Below are positions 23,540-29,204 of a DNA stretch of 29,204 nucleotides, piece after piece (within the stretch, counting starts at the first letter, position 1; each line of letters starts with the position of its first letter). The notes below the pieces were generated by a model that worked only from the letters and a program-made list of their open reading frames with translations, ran no database searches and was not told where the DNA came from. A program made the translations under genes and the position numbers. This DNA is from an uncultured Oscillospiraceae bacterium (lineage in GTDB: Bacteria; Bacillota; Clostridia; Oscillospirales; Oscillospiraceae), in the NCBI GenBank assembly GCA_934573735.1, contig CAKTMC010000020.1, positions 1-29,204 on the forward strand. Direction: 5' to 3'.

Positions 23540-24794
23540 AGATATCATTCGTGTCCATGAGCATGACGTCCACCTCAAAGGTCTTACCGTCACGCCAAAG
23601 CTTAAAATGCATAGTGTCGCCGACTTTGAGATTTTGCTTGAGCGCTGCAACGTCGGCTGTCGTCTTGACCTCAACGCCGTTGCATTCGAGCATGATATCG
23701 CCTACCTTAATGCCCTTCGCCTCCGCGTCGGAGCCCTTGGTCACATCGGAGATATACAGCCCGGAGGGAAGCTCATAGTGCGCGGCGGCAGTCTCGGGTA
23801 TCGCGCCCACCGTGATGCCGATGGAGGGGCGGCCCTTTACCTCGCCGTCCCTGACAAGAGAATTGACAATGTCGCGCATGGTGGTGCTCGGTATCGCAAA
23901 GCCTATGCCCTCGATGCTCGAATAGGAGGACATCATCTTCATATTGGTAACGCCGATGACCTGACCGTACATATTAAAGAGCGGTCCGCCGGAGTTGCCC
24001 TCGTTGAGCGCGGCATTCGTCTGCATGAGGGTCATGCTGCGCCCGTTATAGCTCACGCCGCGGTTTATCGCGGAGATAACGCCGTTTGTGAGCGTCATGC
24101 GAAACTCCTCGCCGAGAGGATTGCCTATCGCGGCGACCGCGTCGCCTACCGAAAGCTCGGAGCTGTCGCCGACCGTGACCGGCTGAAGCCCTATGCCCTT
24201 GACCTTGAGCAGCGCAATATCGCTGACTGCGTCCGCGCCGACGAGAGTGGCGTTGAGAACGGTATCGTCATAGAGCGTGACCGTCGCGCTGTCCGCGCCG
24301 TTTATGACGTGGGTATTCGTGACTATGAGCCCGTCGGCGGTCAGCACAAAGCCGGTGCCCCAGCTATAGCCGGACTTGCCCTCGGTGTAGGCGGATATAC
24401 CGACAACGGATTTGTGGCACTCCTCGTAAAGCTCGCCCAGAGAAAGCTCCTTGCCGGAGGGCTTATCCTTGAGCTTCAGCTCATAATCTATCGGCAGCTT
24501 TGCGCGCGTGATGTTTATGTTTGCGGTATCCGTAGTCGTCTTGGTGTAATACTGCTCGAAGAAGTCCTGCGCGCTCGAGGGCATATCGCCGTCACTGCCC
24601 GATACGACGGGAGCGCCGTGACCGCGCTCGGCGAAAATAAGCGAGCTTGCCACCAGAAGCACTGCCAGAACGCAGACGATGGCGGTTATGCGCACGGATT
24701 TTTTCTTTTTCTTCTCCTTCGGAGTGGCGGTGCATACCGTCGGGTCCGAATGAAGCGGCGCGTACCAGTTGTCATTGCTGTACCAGTTTGCCAT
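23532..24794 (-). CDS. htrA: HtrA/DegP-like membrane-anchored serine protease with PDZ domain
   Basis: Envelope quality-control protease. The 420 residues start with a cytoplasmic segment ending in a KKKKKK run, then a single membrane helix (about 37-55), so the protease faces outward. The trypsin-like domain has the triad His162 (TNTHVI), Asp192 (SDIALLKV) and Ser268 (GNSGGPL). A C-terminal PDZ domain follows (residues about 320-410: GLYISDVTKGSDAEAKGIKVGD). AGAGGTC precedes the ATG. The gene follows the histidine kinase gene by 44 nt, as in CiaRH- or YycFG-linked htrA loci, and overlaps bioY. Confidence 0.94.
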   Translation of the reverse strand: MANWYSNDNWYAPLHSDPTVCTATPKEKKKKKSVRITAIVCVLAVLLVASSLIFAERGHGAPVVSGSDGDMPSSAQDFFEQYYTKTTTDTANINITRAKLPIDYELKLKDKPSGKELSLGELYEECHKSVVGISAYTEGKSGYSWGTGFVLTADGLIVTNTHVINGADSATVTLYDDTVLNATLVGADAVSDIALLKVKGIGLQPVTVGDSSELSVGDAVAAIGNPLGEEFRMTLTNGVISAINRGVSYNGRSMTLMQTNAALNEGNSGGPLFNMYGQVIGVTNMKMMSSYSSIEGIGFAIPSTTMRDIVNSLVRDGEVKGRPSIGITVGAIPETAAAHYELPSGLYISDVTKGSDAEAKGIKVGDIMLECNGVEVKTTADVAALKQNLKVGDTMHFKLWRDGKTFEVDVMLMDTNDIYG

Positions 24795-24838
24795 AGAAAT
24801 GACCTCTTTTTATAGAATAAACTGCGGCGGGAGCGGGC

Positions 24839-26299
24839 TTAGAATAGATTTTTCTTTTCTCCCGGCTCGTTCTTTGCCAGCGAGAGCGTAAACACAAACT
24901 CGGTCATGCCGTCGCGGCTGGTGACGGCTATGTCCTCATCGTGGCTGTTGATTATCGACTTCACAAGATAAAGCCCCAGACCCACGCCGTCCTTATCAAG
25001 GCTGCGCGAGCGGTCGGACTTGTGGAAGCGGTCAAAAATAAAGGGAAGATCGTCGGGCGGTATCGTCTCGCCGCAGTCGCGCACGGCGACATAGGCCTTG
25101 TCCGCGTCCTTATAAATGCGCACGGTGATGCAGCTTCCGGGGGAGGCAAACTTCACGGCATTGTCCATAAGATTATATATTACCTGGGTAATGGCGTCCT
25201 TATCCGCGTGTACCATGATGTGATTATCGGGAAGCTGAGGGTCAACGTCCAGATTTTTCTTCGTTGCGCGGCTTTCAAAGCTCAAAAGCGTTTGCAGCGT
25301 CAGCTCCGTCAGGTCAAAGTCAATGCGCTTCGACTCGTCAGCGCCGCGATTTCTCAGCTGCGACACGTCAAGCATATCCCGCACAAGGCGGGACAGGCGC
25401 TTTGTCTCGTCGCTTATCGCACGGAGATACTTTTTCTCGTCCTCGGGAGGTATCGTCCCGTCCAGAAGCCCCTCTGCAAAGCCGGATATCGTGGTCATCG
25501 GGGTCCTGAGCTCGTGAGATATGTTTGCGATAAACTCGCTTCTTCGCGCCTCGGCAAGCTCAAGCGAGTCCGCCATTTTATTAAAGGACTCTATGAGCGC
25601 GCCCATCTCATCCGCCGGGTCGTCCCGCTGCGGCACACGCACGGAGAAGTCTCCTCGGGCAAAGCGCCGCGAGGCGGCGGCCATTTCGTCCAGCGGCTTT
25701 GCCATGTGCTTTGAGTACATGAGAGATACGAGCATCGCCGCAACGAATACGCCGACCGCGACCATGGCGGTGATGGCGGTGAGAGACGACCAGGTCTTGA
25801 GAATATTGCCGACACCGTTGGAGATGAACACATAGCCGATTATATTATGATCTCCCGTGCCGGATTTTATGGGACGCGCCACGGCGTAGCGCTTTGAGTC
25901 GTATAGCCCGCCGAGCGAGCTCATCTGGTCATATTCGCCGAAGCTGCGGAGCGTTCCCATGACATCTTCGGGTATCTGCTTGCCCAAATGCTCACAGGTG
26001 GGAGCGCGGTCGGAGCAGGAGATTATCTTACCGTTTTCGTCGGTGATAAAGACCTGATTGCCGGTCGTGCGGGAGATGGAGGAGAGCGTCATGCTCAGAC
26101 TCCAGCTCGTGAGCGAGTCTCCGTCTGCAATGGCGGCGGCGGTGCGCGCTACCTCGGCGGCGTTATTGTCCATGCGCCCGCGGTAGTCGTTTATAATATA
26201 GCCTCTGCCTATGCCGACAAAGCTCACCGCCACAAGCAGAAAGCATATGAATACCAGAGTCGCCGTCGCAACGAAGTTGCGCAGGTAAACGTTTTTCAT
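24839..26299 (-). CDS. Sensor histidine kinase
   Basis: Membrane sensor that phosphorylates the adjacent response regulator. The 486 residues show a first membrane helix (about 8-30), an extracytoplasmic sensor region (about 35-165), a second helix (about 172-194), and a HAMP linker. The HisKA domain has phospho-acceptor His262 in SHELRTP. The HATPase domain shows the N-box NLMDNAVKFA, the G1 box VRDCGETIP and the GVGLGLYLVKSI segment. Its ATG shares one base with the stop of the regulator gene (TAATG). The signal is unknown; the coupled htrA suggests envelope stress. Confidence 0.94.
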   Translation of the reverse strand: MKNVYLRNFVATATLVFICFLLVAVSFVGIGRGYIINDYRGRMDNNAAEVARTAAAIADGDSLTSWSLSMTLSSISRTTGNQVFITDENGKIISCSDRAPTCEHLGKQIPEDVMGTLRSFGEYDQMSSLGGLYDSKRYAVARPIKSGTGDHNIIGYVFISNGVGNILKTWSSLTAITAMVAVGVFVAAMLVSLMYSKHMAKPLDEMAAASRRFARGDFSVRVPQRDDPADEMGALIESFNKMADSLELAEARRSEFIANISHELRTPMTTISGFAEGLLDGTIPPEDEKKYLRAISDETKRLSRLVRDMLDVSQLRNRGADESKRIDFDLTELTLQTLLSFESRATKKNLDVDPQLPDNHIMVHADKDAITQVIYNLMDNAVKFASPGSCITVRIYKDADKAYVAVRDCGETIPPDDLPFIFDRFHKSDRSRSLDKDGVGLGLYLVKSIINSHDEDIAVTSRDGMTEFVFTLSLAKNEPGEKKNLF

Positions 26300-26982
26300 T
26301 ATTCGCTCACTTCAAACTTGTAGCCCACGCCCCACACGGTCTTGAGACACCATTTATCGCTCACGCCCTCAAGCTTTTCGCGCAGACGCTTTATATGTAC
26401 GTCCACGGTGCGGGAGTCGCCGAAGTAATCAAAGCCCCAGACCTCGTCAAGAAGCTGGTTGCGGGTGAATACGCGGTTGGGCGAGGCGGCGAGGTGATAG
26501 AGCAGCTCCATCTCCTTGGGCGGGGTGTCCACCTTGGTGCCGTTTACGATAAGCTCATAGGAGTCGAGGTTTATCACGAGCTTATCGAAGCAAAGCTTCT
26601 TCTCGGCGGGCCCCTCGTTGTCGCTGCGGCGCATGACGGCGTGAACGCGCGCGATAAGCTCCTTTACGTCAAAGGGCTTTGTGACATAGTCGTCCGCGCC
26701 CATGTCAAGACCGTTTATCTTGTCGGAGGTTTCGCCCTTGGCGGTGAGCATGATGATGGGAACGGCGGATTTTGCGCGGATGTCGCGGCAGACCTGCCAG
26801 CCGTCCTTGACGGGCAGCATAATGTCCAGCAGCACAACATCGGGGGCGAAAAGGTCAAACATAGACTCGGCCTTGCCGCCGTCGGCAGCTATCATTACCT
26901 CAAAGCCGTCCTTGCCGAGATATAGCCGCAGAAGCTCTGCAATATTGCTGTCGTCCTCTACAATAAGCGCACGTTTAGTCAT
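26299..26982 (-). CDS. OmpR/PhoB-family response regulator
   Basis: DNA-binding regulator paired with the following kinase. The 227-residue protein has a receiver domain with acidic pocket Glu9-Asp10-Asp11, phospho-acceptor Asp53 in LLDIMLP, Thr80 and Lys102 in TKPFD. A winged-helix effector domain follows from about residue 130 (LTAK..., then TPPKEMELLYHLA, RTVDVHIKRLREKL, VWGVGYKFE). Start at 26982 is chosen for the AGGAGG 6-7 nt upstream; the extra nine codons of the open frame have no such site. The region just upstream is AT-rich and carries two TATAAT boxes. Confidence 0.95.
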   Translation of the reverse strand: MTKRALIVEDDSNIAELLRLYLGKDGFEVMIAADGGKAESMFDLFAPDVVLLDIMLPVKDGWQVCRDIRAKSAVPIIMLTAKGETSDKINGLDMGADDYVTKPFDVKELIARVHAVMRRSDNEGPAEKKLCFDKLVINLDSYELIVNGTKVDTPPKEMELLYHLAASPNRVFTRNQLLDEVWGFDYFGDSRTVDVHIKRLREKLEGVSDKWCLKTVWGVGYKFEVSE

Positions 26983-26994
26983 GGTTCTGCCTCC

Positions 26995-27065
26995 TGTTTT
27001 CAGCTTCATCTTTTGCTAATCTATTATATACCGATTATACAACACATTAAATATGAAAAGTTAAA
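26995..27065 (-). promoter_or_regulatory. AT-rich promoter region of the two-component/htrA operon
   Basis: On the minus strand two TATAAT sequences lie 13 nt apart upstream of the regulator gene. One has TTTAAT 17 nt before it. Neither -35 box is strong, which would fit activation by the regulator itself. No clear direct-repeat operator was recognised. Confidence 0.45.
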
Positions 27066-27188
27066 TAAATGTAAAAACAGTGAAAAAAATATCGGGGAAG
27101 AACTTCAAGCTTTCCTCTTTAGAGGGAGCCAATGGCGTGGACGACACGCATATCGTTCAAATCATCGCAACTCGCCTAACTCCACCAC

Positions 27189-27319
27189 CGTCATTCCGAG
27201 ACCAGTTCTCAAACTGGTCGTGGGAATCCGTTCTCATAGGGACTGTATATAGTTTTAGTGCGGCGTATGGGGATGCGGATTGCCACGTCGCTCGTCCCTC
27301 GCTCCTCGCAATGACAGGT
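27189..27319. repeat. MITE-like repeat, family B (131 bp)
   Basis: The left end reads CGTCATTCCGAG, then a GACCAGTT/AACTGGTC hairpin, then GTGGGAATCCG. The right end on the opposite strand reads TGTCATTGCGAG, then GACGTGGCAATCCG. These inverted ends match a widespread small repeat type of gut bacteria. A solitary end of the same family is at 10755-10779. Confidence 0.65.
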
Positions 27320-27355
27320 CAGTTAGTCGCGCGCCGATTTCGGCAAAACCGCGAA

Positions 27356-27550
27356 GCGCTGCCTCTTTTAGGGGAAGTCCCCAGTGCGCACACTGGGGAA
27401 AGGGGTCTCCGGGGTCGGACACGGTGCAGATGGGAAAAGACAGGACGCAGTGCGGACTATTCTTTTCCCTATTGGCAGTTTCTCAGCCCCGGCGACCCCT
27501 CAGTCTCGCTATCGCTCGACAGCTCCCCTAAGAGGGGCGCCAAGGGCGTG
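27356..27550 (+). repeat. MITE-like repeat, family A, full copy 2
   Basis: About 195 bp, the reverse of the 10541-10743 copy: GCGCTGCC, CTTTTAGGGG, the CCCCAGTG/CACTGGGG hairpin, GGGGTCTCCGG, a core with GGGAAAAGACAGG, then GGCGACCCCTCAGTC and AGCTCCCCTAAGAGGGGCG. Spacing of all blocks is preserved. Confidence 0.75.
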
Positions 27551-27743
27551 GACGAAAGGCGGAATGTAAATCCAATATACGCGAACAAAAAAACACCCGA
27601 TTTCTTCGGTTTTCGTTGATAAGGCAGTAAATCAAATTATCACCGCAGCTGAATCGGCAATGGGAGAAAAACTGAGTTGCAAAGCCACGGACTGAAAACG
27701 AAGTGTTAAAAAGACTTAGCTGTCAGGCGTAGCAATGGCAAGG

Positions 27744-27788
27744 AAAATCACCGAGATCAGTCTATCACAGACTTTTCTCGGTGATTTT
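27744..27788. terminator. Hairpin upstream of the TnpV-linked genes
   Basis: AAAATCACCGAGA pairs with TCTCGGTGATTTT (13 bp) around a 19-nt loop, with CTTATATCC after it. It could be a terminator or an element end. A frame beginning MARKITEI overlaps its left arm. Confidence 0.5.
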
Positions 27789-27862
27789 CTTATATCCGTA
27801 CATTCGATTTACGCTAATTCTCCTGCTACAATAATTGCAGAAAATCAAAGGAGGAGCAGCGT

Positions 27863-28045
27863 ATGAAGCAGAAATACTATGTGGAACTGAACCGGCAGGA
27901 ATGGCGGCTTATCATTGAGGGGCTGAACCGGTTCCGCAACAAGTTGATTGCGGCGGGACGGTACACAGAAGCCGTAGATGAGATATTAATCAAAGTCGCC
28001 AAGGCAAAGCCGCAGAAGTCAATGTTGTGGGGATGGAGGCGCTAA
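27863..28045 (+). CDS. Small mobile-element protein preceding TnpV
   Basis: A 60-residue basic protein beginning MKQKYYVELNRQEWRLIIEG. Similar short proteins are commonly found just before TnpV genes in Clostridia conjugative or mobilisable elements, but no function is known. AAAGGAGGAGC lies upstream of the ATG at good spacing. Its TAA shares one base with the tnpV ATG. Confidence 0.7.
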   Translation: MKQKYYVELNRQEWRLIIEGLNRFRNKLIAAGRYTEAVDEILIKVAKAKPQKSMLWGWRR

Positions 28046-28425
28046 TGATGGAAAAGTACAGTACCGATGAACGCACAGGGCTGAAATATGAATTGGTCGG
28101 TGACTATTACCTGGTTGTCGGAGATGATGAGCCGGAGGAAAATCAGCCAATCGGGGTATGGGGACAACGGCATTTACGCCATTTGAAACGCCACCACAAG
28201 GTAATCTATGCAAATTTGCTGACAAGCGGCAAGCTACCCGAATATCTTGCGGATATTGACCGACGGGCAGAGGAACTTTTTCTTCGGCTTGCAAAACAAA
28301 TGGCAGAAGCAGAGGGAATTACGGAAAAACTGAAAGCCAGCAACCAAATGGAATGGGTCAGACAAATGAACAGCATCCGAAACCGAGCTATGGAGATCGT
28401 AAATACAGAACTGATTTTCGCATAA
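28045..28425 (+). CDS. tnpV: TnpV-family mobile-element protein
   Basis: Matches the TnpV family known from Tn4451/Tn4453-type transposons: the QPIGVWGQRHLRHLKRH segment, TSGKLPEYLADIDRRAEE, and a C-terminal NSIRNRAMEIVNTELIFA. The function of TnpV is not established. At 126 residues it appears full length. The ATG at 28045 overlaps the preceding stop; the next codon is also ATG, and GGAGG lies 6-9 nt upstream. No large resolvase (TnpX), which would mobilise such an element, is present nearby, so this is a remnant. Confidence 0.82.
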   Translation: MMEKYSTDERTGLKYELVGDYYLVVGDDEPEENQPIGVWGQRHLRHLKRHHKVIYANLLTSGKLPEYLADIDRRAEELFLRLAKQMAEAEGITEKLKASNQMEWVRQMNSIRNRAMEIVNTELIFA

Positions 28426-28440
28426 GGATATATGACCAAG

Positions 28441-28474
28441 GGCGGCAGGGAGTACCAACTCTCTGCCGCCTTTT
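28441..28474 (+). terminator. Terminator after tnpV
   Basis: GGCGGCAGGGAG pairs with CTCTCTGCCGCC (one G-T pair) around a TACCAA loop and is followed by TTTTCTTG, 15 nt after the tnpV stop. Confidence 0.88.
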
Positions 28475-28549
28475 CTTGTATTCGCAGCAATTATGTAAGA
28501 ATATTCCAAGCACAGCGGAAGCACCGAAGCCCGATGGGGAACAGGAGAA

Positions 28550-29134
28550 TCAGTACACAGCACACAATCCCGAAGCAGCAAACAATAATTGCACATGGAA
28601 GTCTAATCCAAGTGCATCTGCTTTCGCCCGCACGATGTTGAGATTTATCTGGCACTCCAGAACAATAGAATGTGGTATTGCCACCCCAGCAGCCTGCACC
28701 AGCTTGTGAGCGCGGTCTTTGTCCATGCACAGAGCAGACGCCAGTACGCCGCACCCCACAAGAGGAATGCCCGCCAATTCAAAAAGGCCCTGCACCGTCC
28801 CATCCTCTCCATTCTGACCATGAAGGACGGGAAAGGCGGCGCCCAGACGAATCTTCTGCATAGCCCCCTGTCCAAATACCAGGAGAGCCGATTCGCTTCG
28901 GTTCGAAAACACCACGGCGGGAGTGCAGATTTCTGGGTCAAACCAAGTGTCATTTTTGATATTTTCAATCGGCTCGGTGTAGGAATACCAGTCGCCCATT
29001 TTTGATATGCCGACCATTACCGCTTCATATTTGCTGCTGTCCATATTCTGAAGCACAGCGGCTGCGGACTGGAGGGACACGCTATACTCCGGGGAACAGC
29101 CGCAAAACAAAACAACGATTTTCAATCTTTTCAT
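28550..29134 (-). pseudogene. vanG: Truncated VanG-type D-alanine-D-serine ligase
   Basis: VanG ligases make D-Ala-D-Ser for peptidoglycan precursors with low vancomycin affinity. The frame gives 194 residues against about 350 normally. The N-terminal half is clear: SPEYSVSLQSAAAVLQNM, FPVLHGQNGEDGTVQG, LFELAGIPLVGC, then SALCMDKDRAHKLV. Homology ends after ALGLDF (about 28598), where the ATP-grasp core (FVKPVRAGSS-type) should begin. Everything needed for ATP and metal binding is missing, so it should be inactive. The break lies about 125 nt from the tnpV terminator, pointing to insertion or deletion by that element. The ATG at 29134 overlaps the upstream gene's stop (ATGA). Confidence 0.82.
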
Positions 29135-29204
29135 TGCTCTGCCTGCCTTTCTGCCAAATATTCCTCCAAGCACAGCCCTTTTTCATACATCTCTGTGGCG
29201 GCCT
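29131..29204 (-). CDS. C-terminal end of a VanY-like D,D-carboxypeptidase (partial)
   Basis: Only the last 23 codons are inside the window, ending MYEKGLCLEEYLAERQAEQ. The YEKGLCLEEYL pattern is typical of the C-terminus of M15-family VanY/VanXY D,D-peptidases, which remove terminal D-Ala from wall precursors. The TGA stop overlaps the vanG start codon, so the two were cotranscribed. The call rests on a short motif. Confidence 0.55.
   Translation of the reverse strand, partial: AATEMYEKGLCLEEYLAERQAEQ

Larger units (their letters stand above)
27010..27862. other. 853-nt repeat-rich spacer
   Basis: No intact gene is supported. From left to right it holds a lone repeat end (27103-27137, CCTCTTTAGAGG), a family B element (27189-27319), a full family A repeat (27356-27550), about 180 nt without recognised features, and a hairpin (27744-27788) with a possible recombinase start. 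One open frame of 179 codons spans the repeats but reads repeat sequence only. Confidence 0.6.

Noticed and set aside
27080..27619. 179-codon plus frame in the accessory spacer
   Set aside because: It reads straight through two unrelated repeat elements and has no independent coding signal.
1..29204. tRNA or rRNA genes
   Set aside because: No cloverleaf with a GGTTCGAATCC-type arm or conserved rRNA segment was recognised by eye on either strand; a tRNAscan run would settle it.

Overview
The window looks like chromosome of a Gram-positive, probably spore-forming Clostridia, most likely an Oscillospirales/Ruminococcaceae-type gut anaerobe. Signs are strong AGGAGG-type ribosome sites, frequent TTG starts, a GC-rich coding style, Mini-III RNase, RqcH, a DUF1292 (YrzB-like) protein, a BofC-C-like protein, and a 6S RNA next to recJ-relA-dtd. 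The species cannot be named from sequence alone.

Layout. (1) 176-6030, plus strand: uppP, an FtsK/SpoIIIE translocase, Mini-III RNase and rqcH. (2) 6031-6860: an island of small inverted-repeat elements, one with 24-bp terminal inverted repeats and one holding a broken DUF559 gene. (3) 6864-15174, minus strand: recJ, relA/spoT, dtd, an MBL-fold hydrolase, a nucleotidyltransferase, galE and an ANTAR regulator. A MITE-like repeat sits between relA and dtd. (4) 15287-16229, minus: DUF1292 gene, 6S RNA with terminator, and a tiny in-frame relic of an MFS transporter. (5) 16251-22505: cell-envelope genes. These are an SH3/NlpC-P60 hydrolase with an unknown 93-residue partner, a class A PBP, a divergent BofC-like membrane protein and an exported leucine-rich-repeat protein. 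(6) 22590-22994: a self-contained unit for a 70-residue protein with promoter, possible operator and terminator. (7) 22991-26982, minus: response regulator, histidine kinase, HtrA protease and BioY, closely packed. (8) 27010-29204: accessory region with a repeat cluster, a TnpV-type mobile-element remnant, and a VanG-type D-Ala-D-Ser ligase gene that loses homology where it meets the element, preceded by the end of a VanY-like carboxypeptidase gene.

Functionally much of the window is about the envelope: undecaprenyl-phosphate recycling (UppP), peptidoglycan synthesis (PBP), remodelling (NlpC/P60), precursor modification (VanY/VanG remains) and envelope surveillance (two-component system with HtrA). 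The rest is mainly RNA and translation quality control and stringent response (Mini-III, RqcH, Dtd, RelA, 6S RNA). No clearly new defence or biosynthetic system is visible. The least ordinary items are the doubly deleted MFS relic, several families of hairpin-ended repeats (one carrying DUF559), the truncated vanG, and the small regulated 70-residue unit. Family assignments are by motif reading and memory, without database searches.
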